Part shown: one piece after another, positions 1 to 8,821 of the stretch
Layout of the letters: each line of letters starts with the position of its first letter
How positions within the stretch are numbered: position 1 is the first letter of the stretch
Program-made: the position numbers and the translations under genes
The notes under the pieces: model-generated
What the model was told of the DNA's origin: nothing
What the model saw: the letters and a program-made list of their open reading frames with translations, nothing else
The model's database searches: none
DNA from: DAORIO01 sp964384645
GTDB taxonomy: Bacteria; Patescibacteriota; Minisyncoccia; Phycocordibacterales; UBA9973
Length of the DNA: 64,000 nucleotides
Direction: 5' to 3'
Assembly: GCA_964384645.1 (NCBI GenBank)
Contig: CAYLKL010000002.1
Location: 1 to 64,000 of the forward strand

Positions 1-1451
1 AAGAAGACGCTATAAAATGGAGCTATGAATTTCTTACTTCCAAAGAAGAAGGTTTGGGTCTTGATCCAAATCGTCTTTATGTAACTGTTTTTGAAGGAGA
101 TGAGAACGCGCCCGAAGATACAGAATCTCAAGCTATTTGGCAAAGTGTTGGAATTCCACAAAACAGAATCTATAAACTCGGCGCGGAAGACAACTGGTGG
201 AGTCCGGGAGAAAATGGTCCATGTGGTCCTGATACTGAAATGTTTTATGACATGCAAGGAAATGTAGGCGATTTATCGAAAGAGGAATTTGTACAAGCTG
301 TAAAAGATGAACGAATAATTGAAATCTGGAACGATGTTTTTATGGAGTTTGAAAAGAAAGATGGAAAAGTTGTCGGAAAATTATCTCAAAAAAATGTTGA
401 TACTGGCGCAGGTCTTGAAAGAATGACCGCTGTAATGCAGGGTAAAAAGACCGCTTATGATACGGATATTTTTTTGGATGTAATTGCAAAGATTAAACAA
501 GAGTCAAAAAATTATGATGAACAATATGCGCGCGTGGTAGCTGATCACTTAAGAACAGCGCTTTTTATGGTCGCCGACGGTGTTATGCCTGCAAATAAAG
601 ATAGGGGGTATATCTTAAGAAGATTAATTCGTAGGTCTGTTGTTAGGTCACTTAAATTAAGTTTTAGTGGAACCGTTTCAGAAGATGTTTTGGATATTTT
701 TATTAAAAAATATGAAAATGTTTACCCAGAAGTAAATTTTCAAAAAAATATTGATATTATTCGAGATGAGATTTTTAAATTTAAAAAAACAGTTGAAGAT
801 GGAATGAAAGAATTTGAAAAAGGAACTGAGCCATTTATTTTGGCCACTACTTATGGCTTCCCAATTGAATTAACACAGGAATTAGCAAAAGAAAAAGGCA
901 CAGAAATAGATTTGGAAGATTTTAAAAACAAGATGTCAGAACATCAAAAGCTTTCTCAAACCTCTTCAGCAGGAATGTTCAAGGGTGGTCTTGCAAATAC
1001 AAATGAAAAAACAATCCGTCTCCATACTGCTCACCATTTACTACTGAAAGCTTTGCAAGAAAAGTTCGGAAACTCTGTAAAACAAAAAGGTTCAAATATT
1101 ACAGAAGAAAGACTTCGAATGGATTTTTCTTTTGATCGAAAAATGACTGACGAAGAGAAAAAAGAAATTGAAAATAGGGTAAATGAACTTATTCAAGAGG
1201 GAATTCCTGTTGTAAAACGAGAAATGTCTCGAGACGAAGCTGAACAAATCGGTGCTGAAATGGAATTCGGTGCTAAATATCCTGACAAAGTAAATGTTTA
1301 TTTTATAGAAAAGGAAGACGGTACTGTTATTTCAAAGGAATTTTGTGGCGGTCCGCATGTAAATAATACAAAAGAAATTGGAAAATTTAAAATTCTAAAA
1401 GAAGAGGCAAGTTCGGCCGGAATCAGGAGAATCAAGGCGATAGTTGAGTAA
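1..1451 (+). CDS. alaS: Alanyl-tRNA synthetase, 3' part (left edge of window)
   Basis: Charges tRNA-Ala with alanine in the cytoplasm. The frame is open to the left edge (first full codon at 3), so the N-terminal class II motifs are cut off by the window. Visible are the catalytic-domain stretch NWWSPGENGPCGPDTEMFYD, the helical tRNA-recognition region and the editing domain with its zinc ligands HTAHH and CGGPH. The protein ends right after the editing domain with KEEASSAGIRRIKAIVE. The usual C-terminal C-Ala/DHHA1 domain (roughly 200 residues or more) is absent, and a terminator follows at once, so this is not a window effect. Identity is certain from these motifs; the short form is seen directly. 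Confidence 0.96.
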   Translation, partial: EDAIKWSYEFLTSKEEGLGLDPNRLYVTVFEGDENAPEDTESQAIWQSVGIPQNRIYKLGAEDNWWSPGENGPCGPDTEMFYDMQGNVGDLSKEEFVQAVKDERIIEIWNDVFMEFEKKDGKVVGKLSQKNVDTGAGLERMTAVMQGKKTAYDTDIFLDVIAKIKQESKNYDEQYARVVADHLRTALFMVADGVMPANKDRGYILRRLIRRSVVRSLKLSFSGTVSEDVLDIFIKKYENVYPEVNFQKNIDIIRDEIFKFKKTVEDGMKEFEKGTEPFILATTYGFPIELTQELAKEKGTEIDLEDFKNKMSEHQKLSQTSSAGMFKGGLANTNEKTIRLHTAHHLLLKALQEKFGNSVKQKGSNITEERLRMDFSFDRKMTDEEKKEIENRVNELIQEGIPVVKREMSRDEAEQIGAEMEFGAKYPDKVNVYFIEKEDGTVISKEFCGGPHVNNTKEIGKFKILKEEASSAGIRRIKAIVE

Positions 1452-1468
1452 AATAATTACTTAATAAA

Positions 1469-1498
1469 ATGCTGACAATTTTTTGTCAGCATTTTTTA
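1469..1498 (+). terminator. Rho-independent terminator after alaS
   Basis: A 10-bp stem (AATGCTGACA and its complement) is followed by a T-run, 17 bases after the alaS stop codon. Confidence 0.85.
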
Positions 1499-1567
1499 TT
1501 TTCTAATATCTATATTCAAATCGTCCAATTTCTAACAAAAAACATTCTATTTTCCAAAATACTAAGT

Positions 1568-1573
1568 TATAAT
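1568..1573 (+). promoter_or_regulatory. -10 box placing the next gene as leaderless
   Basis: TATAAT ends 7 bases before the ATG at 1581. Transcription would therefore start at or within a base or two of the start codon, and there is no room for a ribosome binding site. Other genes in this window show the same spacing. Confidence 0.6.
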
Positions 1574-1580
1574 AATAAAT

Positions 1581-2741
1581 ATGTTTTTTTCTCAAAAAGA
1601 AAAAAGAAATCACCATCTTTGCGTAATTGATATTGGTTCGGGTACCATTGCCGGCGCTTTTGTCGATATTAGCCCAAAAGATCAGCCAAAAATTAATTTT
1701 ACTTTTAGATCAAATATAAAAGAAGCTAAATCAGGAACTCCATATAAGAGGTATTATTTATCTATGGTTGCATCTTTAGAAGAGGTTTTACGAAAATTGG
1801 CTCAAAATACTAAAGAATTACCAGAAGAAGTTGTTGTTTATCTGCGAGCTCCTTGGATAGACTCGTCTCTTCGTTCAATAAAAAAAGAATCTAATAAAGA
1901 ATTTATATTTACTCAAAAGGATTTTAAAAAACTTATAGCCGAGGACAACACTCTTTTTGGGAAAGAGCTTTTAGATTCGAGTGTAAACGAAGAAGGTTTT
2001 ACAATAGTCGACCAAAGAGTTGAATCTTTTAAAATAAATGGTTACGAAGTAGAAAAAATGCCAAAGAGTGTATTGGCCAAGAAAATCGAGATTAAAACTT
2101 TCACAACTATTGCACCAAGTGATTTTATTCAAGAAATAGAAAATGTTATTTTTTCTGAATTTGATATCGAACTAAGTTTCAACTCTTTTTCGAGATCTAT
2201 TTGCAATTTATCAAAGCAATTTATGCCTGATTTAAAGGATTATCTTCTTTTTGATGTTGGGGCATTGGTGACAGAAATATCTGTAATAAAAAATTGCCAA
2301 GCAATAGAAACTATGACCTTACCGCAAGGATTTACTCATATAAATGAGAAACTTTACGCTAATAATGTCGTAACAAATGGGTTATTGGATGCTTATGTGA
2401 ATGAGCACACTACATCTGCTGTAAATTCTCAAATAAAAAATTTAGTAACTGGTGCAAAAGAAAAATGGGTTGATTTGGTGTCAAAAACATTGAATAGATT
2501 TTCTGGTGAATTGGCGTTACCATCGACAATAGTTTTAATGACCGAAGACCCAAAACCTATTTTCTTTGCAAAAGCTTTAAAAGATGAATCATTTGCACAG
2601 TATTTAGTTACTGACAAAAAATTTAATGTTATAATTATTAGTACAAGTGCTTTCGAGAAAGTTTGTAGTCTCGAAAAGTGCAAACCAGACGCCTTATTAA
2701 TGGCCGAGGTTGTTAATATAAAAAACAAATATTATGCCTAA
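1581..2741 (+). CDS. Actin-fold ATPase of the PilM/FtsA type
   Basis: A 386-residue cytoplasmic protein of the ASKHA/actin-like fold. The N-terminal phosphate-1 loop reads VIDIGSGTIAGAFVDI (residues 15-30), and a second phosphate loop LLFDVGALVTEISVI lies near residue 222. Such proteins polymerise or act as scaffolds for membrane assemblies such as type IV pili (PilM) or the division ring (FtsA). There is no C-terminal amphipathic FtsA tail, which makes PilM-like more likely. It overlaps the next gene by 8 bases (ATG at 2734 inside the end of this gene), so the two are translationally coupled. The exact partner complex is unknown; no other pilus genes are nearby. Confidence 0.7.
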   Translation: MFFSQKEKRNHHLCVIDIGSGTIAGAFVDISPKDQPKINFTFRSNIKEAKSGTPYKRYYLSMVASLEEVLRKLAQNTKELPEEVVVYLRAPWIDSSLRSIKKESNKEFIFTQKDFKKLIAEDNTLFGKELLDSSVNEEGFTIVDQRVESFKINGYEVEKMPKSVLAKKIEIKTFTTIAPSDFIQEIENVIFSEFDIELSFNSFSRSICNLSKQFMPDLKDYLLFDVGALVTEISVIKNCQAIETMTLPQGFTHINEKLYANNVVTNGLLDAYVNEHTTSAVNSQIKNLVTGAKEKWVDLVSKTLNRFSGELALPSTIVLMTEDPKPIFFAKALKDESFAQYLVTDKKFNVIIISTSAFEKVCSLEKCKPDALLMAEVVNIKNKYYA

Positions 2742-4047
2742 AAAAATATTAGAAGATATAAAACCATTAACTAGAACAAGAAGAGTGTCGGCAACAAGGA
2801 AAGTGCGAGCCTCAAAAGAAAGTGATGATACTTCAGAAGAAGAAATGGATATAAAAATAAATTCTTACGACTCAAACGTTTCTTTTGAATCACACAATGG
2901 TGGTGGTACAAAAAAACTATCACTTACTCTATGGTTGGTCACATTTGCATCTTTAGCTTTTTTATTTATTGTTTTATCTTCTTTTTTTGCAAAGGCTACG
3001 ATTGAAATAAGACCAAAATCAGTATCAGGTGCACTGGATACAACTTTTATTGCTAAAAAGGATACAACCGAAGATCTTGGCTTTCAGGTAATGTCTATTT
3101 CCGACGAGGTTACAGAAAAAGTTACATCTTCAAAAAAAGAAGTTGTTGAAAATAAATCAAAAGGAAGGGTTGTAATTTACAATGAATTTTCTACTAGTAG
3201 TCAAAATCTTCTAATTGACACAAGGCTTGTTGCAAGTGATGGAAAAATATACAAAACAGAAAAAGCTGTTGTTGTGCCAGGTTTAAAGAAGAGCGGAAAA
3301 GAAACAATCCCGGGTTCTGTTGAGGTTGCGGTTTACGCTGATGTGGCTGGTGCTGAGTACGACAAAGAAACAGCAGATATGAAAATATTTGGATTTAAAG
3401 GTTCCGCAAAATATGACAAATTTTACGCTAGAACAAAAGGTTCAATAACTGGAGGTTTTAAGGGTGAGAGATATGTTGTTGAATCTGAAAAGGCTCAAGA
3501 AATATCAACAAAATTAGAGCAATCTATTACTGAAAAATTGAATTCTGCAGTATTAGCACAAATACCAAATGGATATGTTGTTTTTGATAACAGCTTTGTT
3601 TACGATATTGATACTTTTGATTCGAGTGCTGTTTACGGTACAACAGAAGAGTTCGATGTCACACTAAAAGGTAGTGTTGTTGCCTATATATTCGAAGAAC
3701 AACAAATTGCAGGAGAAATTGCTGAAAAATTAACAAGTCAGTACGATGGGTCTCCGGTAAAACTATCAAATAAGGGCGGAACTCAAATGAAACTCGATAC
3801 TGGTATTGTTGAAGAATCTCAATCTATTAAATTTAAATTAGTGGGAGAACCAACGGTAACTTGGATTATAGACGAAGAAGCGGTAAAGAATTCACTAATT
3901 GGTGCTACTAGAAAAGAGTTCGACAATAAGTTGGCAGAATTTCCTGGTGTAGATACTGGTAGGGCAACAATAAGGCCACTTTGGAAGAAAACTTTTCCAA
4001 AATCTTCTGACAAAATAAAAGTCATAATTACAGAAGAAAATGAATAG
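2734..4047 (+). CDS. Single-pass membrane protein with baseplate-J-like outer domain
   Basis: 437 residues. A charged N-terminal cytoplasmic part of about 65 residues is followed by one membrane segment (LTLWLVTFASLAFLFIVLSS, about residues 68-87) and a large extracytoplasmic beta-rich region. The stretch around residues 145-250 (GRVVIYNEFS, TRLVASDGKIYKT, VVVPG, KGSITGGFKGERYVV) has the pattern annotated in many CPR genomes as baseplate J/gp47-like. It sits between the actin-like gene and the propeller gene with short overlaps on both sides, so the three probably form one envelope complex. Function is not established. Confidence 0.6.
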   Translation: MPKKILEDIKPLTRTRRVSATRKVRASKESDDTSEEEMDIKINSYDSNVSFESHNGGGTKKLSLTLWLVTFASLAFLFIVLSSFFAKATIEIRPKSVSGALDTTFIAKKDTTEDLGFQVMSISDEVTEKVTSSKKEVVENKSKGRVVIYNEFSTSSQNLLIDTRLVASDGKIYKTEKAVVVPGLKKSGKETIPGSVEVAVYADVAGAEYDKETADMKIFGFKGSAKYDKFYARTKGSITGGFKGERYVVESEKAQEISTKLEQSITEKLNSAVLAQIPNGYVVFDNSFVYDIDTFDSSAVYGTTEEFDVTLKGSVVAYIFEEQQIAGEIAEKLTSQYDGSPVKLSNKGGTQMKLDTGIVEESQSIKFKLVGEPTVTWIIDEEAVKNSLIGATRKEFDNKLAEFPGVDTGRATIRPLWKKTFPKSSDKIKVIITEENE

Positions 4048-5128
4048 TCTTGAAAATAACAACAAAGAAGATTCGCATATAAAAGAAAGATTCTATCATC
4101 GATTTGCACTTTTAGTTGTATTGTTTTTTGTCGCAGTTTCTGGTTTTAGGTATTTACAAACTAAAAACTTTCAAGTTGCTACAGGTCTAAAAAGTGGTGT
4201 AACAGTTCCAATTGAAAATTTGGCAGATAGTAAAATTTTGGTTCTTGTTGGTGATACAATTGGCCAACATACAAATATCTTAACTTCAGAAGACGGGCGC
4301 GATTGGAAGATATCAAAAACAAATGCACCGTGGTCTCCAAAGTCCTTTCAGTCTGCAACATTCCATAATGACTCTATCTTTATGGCTGGTGGGTATAGTG
4401 GTGACAGCGAACAGCAAAATAATTATTTTTGGAAATCAGATGATGGTCATTCTTGGATTTTGCCATCAACACAGATACCTTGGGAATCTAGAACAGGTCA
4501 CGGTTTCTTGTCTTTTAAAGAAAAATTGTGGGTTATAGGAGGTGTTAAGTTTGATAGCGATAATAAAATTAAATTCTTTAGTGATGTTTGGAATTCAACT
4601 GACGGTATAACTTGGGAAAAGATTACCGACTCAGCCTCATGGGGAAAAAGAGATATCAGAGCTTTGATTTCATTTGAAAATAAAATGTGGCTTTTCGGCG
4701 GAAGTGTTTTGAAAGATAATAATTTTGATAATTTCACTACATATTCAGATGTTTGGGTAAGTACCGATGGTGTAGCTTGGGAAAAGAAAAATGTTCCTTG
4801 GGGAGATGTAGGTATTTCTGGAGCTTTTTCTATTGGTGGAAGTTTGTTCGTTTTAGTTGGTGATGCATTTAATTCTGACATAAGTGTTTACAGAACAGAT
4901 GACCAAGAAACATGGCAACAAATAGCAACAGACGTTCCATTTAGAGCTTATAATTTTTCTATAATTAATACTCCGTATTTTGCATATATTGTTGGTGGCT
5001 CAAATGATGAAATGCCAAATAGAAAAGTTTGGAAAACAGGTGACGGAATAAACTGGTCACTGATGGGGGAAACACCGGTCGATATTGGAGAAGGAATGCC
5101 AACTATCTTGGTTCCAAGTGGATTTTAA
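4040..5128 (+). CDS. Membrane-anchored six-bladed beta-propeller with Asp-box repeats
   Basis: 362 residues. A short cytoplasmic N-terminus, one membrane anchor (ALLVVLFFVAVSGFRYL, about residues 23-39), then six repeats of about 50 residues. Each repeat carries an Asp-box-like turn: TSEDGRDW, KSDDGHSW, NSTDGITW, VSTDGVAW, RTDDQETW and KTGDGINW. This is the sialidase/BNR or Kelch type of propeller, but no sialidase catalytic residues are apparent, so a binding role outside the cell is more likely. It is the last gene of the three-gene operon, overlapping its neighbour by 8 bases. Confidence 0.65.
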   Translation: MNSLENNNKEDSHIKERFYHRFALLVVLFFVAVSGFRYLQTKNFQVATGLKSGVTVPIENLADSKILVLVGDTIGQHTNILTSEDGRDWKISKTNAPWSPKSFQSATFHNDSIFMAGGYSGDSEQQNNYFWKSDDGHSWILPSTQIPWESRTGHGFLSFKEKLWVIGGVKFDSDNKIKFFSDVWNSTDGITWEKITDSASWGKRDIRALISFENKMWLFGGSVLKDNNFDNFTTYSDVWVSTDGVAWEKKNVPWGDVGISGAFSIGGSLFVLVGDAFNSDISVYRTDDQETWQQIATDVPFRAYNFSIINTPYFAYIVGGSNDEMPNRKVWKTGDGINWSLMGETPVDIGEGMPTILVPSGF

Positions 5129-5201
5129 TTAGAATTAATTATTTAAATATCTAAATATTAAAAATAAATATACAAATAAAGATTTAATTTCAGTAATAGG
5201 G

Positions 5202-5230
5202 TTGACATTGGTCTTTATTTCTAATAGTAT
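5202..5230 (+). promoter_or_regulatory. Promoter of the infA-ribosomal protein operon
   Basis: TTGACA (5202-5207), a 17-base spacer and TAGTAT (5225-5230), 14 bases before the infA start codon. Confidence 0.7.
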
Positions 5231-5244
5231 TTCAAAGTCAACAA

Positions 5245-5475
5245 ATGAAAGATTCAAAAAATAACGAAACGAAGATGGGTGTGGTGGTTGAGGCTTTACC
5301 TAACGCGATGTTTAGAGTAGATTTCAGTAATGGTACTGAAACAAGCGAAGAACCAGCAATAGCCTATCTTGGTGGAAAAATGAAGTTCAATAGAATCAGA
5401 GTTTTGGTGGGCGATAAGGTAGAAGTTTTGATAGATCCTTATGGGGGTAAGGGACGTATTGTCAAAAGATTTTAA
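5245..5475 (+). CDS. infA: Translation initiation factor IF-1
   Basis: 76-residue OB-fold protein that binds the 30S A site with IF-2 and IF-3. The diagnostic stretch GVVVEALPNAMFRVDFSNG is present, as are GDKVEV and KGRIVKRF at the C-terminus. The loop usually reading HISGKMR is replaced by a longer, altered segment before GGKMKFNRIRV. It is the first gene of the rpmJ-rpsM-rpsK-rpsD-rpoA cluster, the standard bacterial order. Confidence 0.95.
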   Translation: MKDSKNNETKMGVVVEALPNAMFRVDFSNGTETSEEPAIAYLGGKMKFNRIRVLVGDKVEVLIDPYGGKGRIVKRF

Positions 5476-5546
5476 ATAGTTTATAATACCCCAAGTCCTT
5501 AGTTTAGGGCTTAAGAGGAATGACCTCTTATTTTTTTCTGTATTAA

Positions 5547-5657
5547 ATGAAAGTAAAAACAGCTGTAAAGAAAATATGCGCCGATTGCAAAATGGTCCGA
5601 AGAAAGGGCCATCTTTATGTCATTTGTAAGAACCCTAAACACAAACAAAAACAATAA
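5547..5657 (+). CDS. rpmJ: Ribosomal protein L36 (bL36)
   Basis: 36 codons starting at ATG 5547 and ending TAA 5655-5657: MKVKTAVKKICADCKMVRR followed by a basic tail. The zinc ligands C11, C14, C27 and H32 are all present with the classic CX2C...CX4H spacing, so this is the zinc-binding form. It lies in the expected place between infA and rpsM, only 6 bases before rpsM. Confidence 0.96.
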   Translation: MKVKTAVKKICADCKMVRRKGHLYVICKNPKHKQKQ

Positions 5658-5663
5658 AATTAT

Positions 5664-6044
5664 ATGCGTTTACTAGGTATAACAATTCCAGATAAAAAAA
5701 GAATCGATATTGGCTTAACTGCAGTATTCGGTATTGGGCGATCAAGAGCTCAAAAGATTCTAGATGAAGCAAAAGTTAGCTACGCAACTCTTGCAAAGGA
5801 TATCTCAGAAGAAGACGAAAATAATATCCGAAAACTAATAGAACAATTTACACTAGAGGGAACACTTAAACGAGAAGTTGCTCAAAATGTAAAAAGACTA
5901 AAAGATATAAAGTCTTACCGAGGAACAAGACACATGAAGAAGCTCCCAGTTAGAGGACAGAGAACGAAAACAAACTCTCGAACTGTAAGAGGAAATGTCA
6001 GAAAAACTATGGGTAGCGGACGACGTAAGCTAGAAAAGACTTAA
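5664..6044 (+). CDS. rpsM: Ribosomal protein S13 (uS13)
   Basis: 126 residues, the normal length. It binds the head of the 30S subunit and contacts P-site tRNA. The start MRLLGITIPDKKRIDIGLT and the C-terminal RGQRTKTNSRTVRG motif are characteristic. Its position in the rpmJ-rpsM-rpsK order supports the call. Confidence 0.97.
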   Translation: MRLLGITIPDKKRIDIGLTAVFGIGRSRAQKILDEAKVSYATLAKDISEEDENNIRKLIEQFTLEGTLKREVAQNVKRLKDIKSYRGTRHMKKLPVRGQRTKTNSRTVRGNVRKTMGSGRRKLEKT

Positions 6045-6054
6045 AGAATAATTT

Positions 6055-6483
6055 ATGGGAAAGAAAAGAATTACAAATCAACAAGGTTCAGATTCGAAGT
6101 CTGGTTCACAGAAATCTTCGAAGTCTGGAAGAAAAAAGCTCGATGCGGGTCTTTTGGTTATTGAAGCAACATTTAATAACACAAAAGTTGCATTAACTGA
6201 CAAAAACGGAAACGTTTACGCTTGGTCTTCTTCTGGGCACATGGGCTTTAAGGGTGCAAAGAAAGGAACTCCTTTTGCTGCATCAAAAGTCGGTGAAATT
6301 TTAGCTGAAAAAGCAGAAGCCTTGGGTGTAAAGTCTATAGACGTAAAAATCAAAGGTGTCGGTAGTGGTAGAGAGCCTGCGGTTCGAGCATTTATGGCAA
6401 GAGGAATTGAGGTAAATACAATTAGAGATTTAACACCGGTTCCACATAATGGACCACGAGCCAAGAAAGCTCGAAGAGTATAA
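6055..6483 (+). CDS. rpsK: Ribosomal protein S11 (uS11)
   Basis: 142 residues; platform protein of the 30S subunit. The core reads ATFNNTKVALTDKNGNVYAW and ends DLTPVPHNGPRAKKARRV, the highly conserved tail. The N-terminus has a serine/lysine/glycine-rich extension of about 25 residues (QQGSDSKSGSQKSSKSGRKK), longer than in model bacteria and probably disordered. Confidence 0.97.
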   Translation: MGKKRITNQQGSDSKSGSQKSSKSGRKKLDAGLLVIEATFNNTKVALTDKNGNVYAWSSSGHMGFKGAKKGTPFAASKVGEILAEKAEALGVKSIDVKIKGVGSGREPAVRAFMARGIEVNTIRDLTPVPHNGPRAKKARRV

Positions 6484-6490
6484 AAAATAT

Positions 6491-7105
6491 ATGCAATTAG
6501 GACCAAGATATAAAATTTGTAGAAGACTAGGAAGTGACGTATTTGAAAAATGCGCTACTCAAAAGTTTGCGCTTTCTCAAGCTAAAAAAGAGAGAACAAC
6601 TCGCGGTAAACGCCGTGGGCCTATGTCTAACTTCGCATCTCAACTTATTGATAAACAAAAAGTTAGATTTTCTTACGGTCTATCAGAAAAGCAATTTTCA
6701 AATTATGTTAAAAAAGCAACAAGTACTCATGGTGTAATGCCAAGTAAGAAACTTTATGAACTTCTAGAATCTCGTCTAGACAATGTTGTTTACAAAATGG
6801 GGCTAGCTGTAACACGAAGATTCGCACGACAGCTTGTTTCTCATGGCCACATCACAGTAAACGGTGTTAAGAACAGAGTTCCCTCAACAGCAGTAAGACC
6901 TGGAGATAAGATTGGAATCAGAGAAGGTAGCCAAAAGAGTGTAGTTTTTTCAGATTTGGATAAAAAATTGAAAAATCATGCTTCGCCTAAGTGGATGACA
7001 TTCGATGCATCACTTGGAAAAGGTGTGATTAAGGAAAATCCGGAGCCAGAAAATGCTGGAATGCTGAATTCATTTAATACGATATTAGAGTTTTATAGTC
7101 GTTAG
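6491..7105 (+). CDS. rpsD: Ribosomal protein S4 (uS4)
   Basis: 204 residues; assembly-initiating protein of the 30S subunit with a C-terminal S4 RNA-binding fold (ARQLVSHGHITVNGVKNRVPS). The same frame is open upstream to 6449 inside rpsK. The ATG at 6491 is chosen because MQLGPRYKICRRLG matches the family N-terminus and follows the rpsK stop by 7 bases. Confidence 0.95.
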   Translation: MQLGPRYKICRRLGSDVFEKCATQKFALSQAKKERTTRGKRRGPMSNFASQLIDKQKVRFSYGLSEKQFSNYVKKATSTHGVMPSKKLYELLESRLDNVVYKMGLAVTRRFARQLVSHGHITVNGVKNRVPSTAVRPGDKIGIREGSQKSVVFSDLDKKLKNHASPKWMTFDASLGKGVIKENPEPENAGMLNSFNTILEFYSR

Positions 7106-7132
7106 TCGGCGATTTAATAATTTTTTTATAAT

Positions 7133-8104
7133 ATGTCATTACAAAATATAATTTTACCATCAAGACCAAAAGCAATCCTTGAAGAAACAGACAAGGGTAT
7201 ATTTGAGATTGATGGATTGGCTCCAGGGTACGGATATACTTTGGGGAATAGTATGAGAAGAATAATTCTTTCTTCTCTTCCGGGCGCAGCGATCGTTTCT
7301 GTTAAAATCGATGGTGTTTCGCACGAGTTTTCAGCAATTGAGGGGGTAAAAGAAGATGTTATTACAATTCTTTTGTCTCTTAAAAAAGTTAGATTTAAAT
7401 TAACAACTGATGAACCTCAAACTGTAACACTAAGTGTAACAGGACCAAAGGTTGTTACAGCTGCTGATATAAAGACAACGGGACAAGTTGAGGTTATGAA
7501 TCCAGAACTTCAGATCTGTGAAATAACTGCAAAAAAGACTTTAAATATAGAAATCAATATCGAAAAGGGTATTGGATTTGTTCCAAAAGAACAACACACA
7601 AAGGCAAAAGTTGATATTGGAACAATCTCAACAGATGCTATTTTTTCACCAGTTAGAAGAGTTTCTTACGAAGTTGAAAACATGCGAGTTGGAGACAAGA
7701 CAAACCACAACAGACTTAGAATCCATATCGAAACTGACGGAACAATTTCACCACGTGAAGCCTTAGAAAAATCAATCAGAATCATGATCGATCAACTAAA
7801 GGCTGTAGCGAATATTCAAGAAGAAGAAATTGAAGTTGCACCAGTTGTTAAAAATGAAGTTAAAGCAAGTGAAGACGACGAAGCAGACGAAAAAGATATT
7901 TCTGATGTTTTGAAGACTCGTATTGACACTTTGGATTTATCGACTAGAGTTCTAAATGCACTTAACAATGCAAATATCAGAACTTTGGGAGGTCTTTCAA
8001 GAAAGAAAGAAATAGACCTTATGGAACTAAACGGTCTTGGTCAAAAAGGAGTAGATGAGATTAAGGAATTAATGGAAAAATACGGCTTACAGACTAAAGA
8101 CTAA
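7133..8104 (+). CDS. rpoA: RNA polymerase alpha subunit
   Basis: 323 residues, typical length. The N-terminal dimerisation domain contains GYGYTLGNSMRRIILSSLPG and the insert domain. An acidic linker (about residues 235-260) leads to the C-terminal HhH domain (LDLSTRVLNALNNANIRTLG ... LMELNGLGQKGVDEIKELM), which contacts UP elements and activators. It is located between rpsD and rplQ as in most bacteria. Confidence 0.97.
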   Translation: MSLQNIILPSRPKAILEETDKGIFEIDGLAPGYGYTLGNSMRRIILSSLPGAAIVSVKIDGVSHEFSAIEGVKEDVITILLSLKKVRFKLTTDEPQTVTLSVTGPKVVTAADIKTTGQVEVMNPELQICEITAKKTLNIEINIEKGIGFVPKEQHTKAKVDIGTISTDAIFSPVRRVSYEVENMRVGDKTNHNRLRIHIETDGTISPREALEKSIRIMIDQLKAVANIQEEEIEVAPVVKNEVKASEDDEADEKDISDVLKTRIDTLDLSTRVLNALNNANIRTLGGLSRKKEIDLMELNGLGQKGVDEIKELMEKYGLQTKD

Positions 8105-8114
8105 TATTTAATAT

Positions 8115-8468
8115 ATGAGACACGGTAACAAAAACAAGAAAATGGGTAGAGATAAAAAGGGCAGAGTTGCGCTAAAGCGTTCTTTGATTTCTTCTCTATT
8201 TATCCGAGAAAAGATAAAAACTACAGAAGCAAAGGCGAAGGCTATCAAACCTATTGCTGAGAAACTTGTTACCACAGCAAAAAAGGGAACTTTGGCATCT
8301 CGCCGAAGTATTGCTGCAACATTAATGAACGACACATCGCTAACAGAAAAGATAATTGCTGATGTTGCAAAAAGATACGAAGAAAGAAACGGAGGTTATG
8401 TTCGAATTATAAAATTGCCACCAAGAAAGTCGGACGGTAGCAAGATGGCTATTATTGAGTTAGTATAA
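8115..8468 (+). CDS. rplQ: Ribosomal protein L17 (bL17)
   Basis: 117 residues, standard length. The N-terminus MRHGNKNKKMGRDKKGRVAL and the EKIKTTEAKAKA segment are diagnostic; it lies near the exit tunnel of the 50S subunit. It starts 10 bases after the rpoA stop. Confidence 0.96.
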   Translation: MRHGNKNKKMGRDKKGRVALKRSLISSLFIREKIKTTEAKAKAIKPIAEKLVTTAKKGTLASRRSIAATLMNDTSLTEKIIADVAKRYEERNGGYVRIIKLPPRKSDGSKMAIIELV

Positions 8469-8472
8469 TTTT

Positions 8473-8817
8473 ATGTCAGTTACAATTGATGCAAAAGGAA
8501 GAGCAATAGGACGAGTAGCTAGTGAAGCTGCTAAAATCCTGATTGGAAAGCACAAAGTGGATTTTGCGCGAAACAAACTCGTTGGAGAAAACGTGGAAAT
8601 TTTGAATGCAGGACTTGTAAAAGTGACTGATAAGAAGTTGATCCAAAAAGTATATGCATCGTATTCTGGATACCCAGGTGGTCTTAAGAAAGAAACTTTG
8701 AAAAAAGTTAGAGATGTAAAAGGTATGAAGGAAGCGGTTAAAAACGCAGTTTGGGGAATGCTTCCAAAGAATAAATTACGAGCTCAAATGATTAAGAAAT
8801 TAACTATCTCTGAATAA
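8473..8817 (+). CDS. rplM: Ribosomal protein L13 (uL13), short form
   Basis: 114 residues, against about 142 in most bacteria. The family core is clear (DAKGRAIGRVASEAAKILIG, YSGYPGGLKKETLKKV, AVWGMLPKNKLRAQMIKKL). The missing residues are at the N-terminus, before IDAKGRAIGR, and at the C-terminus. It is followed by rpsI in the usual rplM-rpsI pair, with a 4-base gap. Confidence 0.93.
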   Translation: MSVTIDAKGRAIGRVASEAAKILIGKHKVDFARNKLVGENVEILNAGLVKVTDKKLIQKVYASYSGYPGGLKKETLKKVRDVKGMKEAVKNAVWGMLPKNKLRAQMIKKLTISE

Positions 8818-8821
8818 AATT

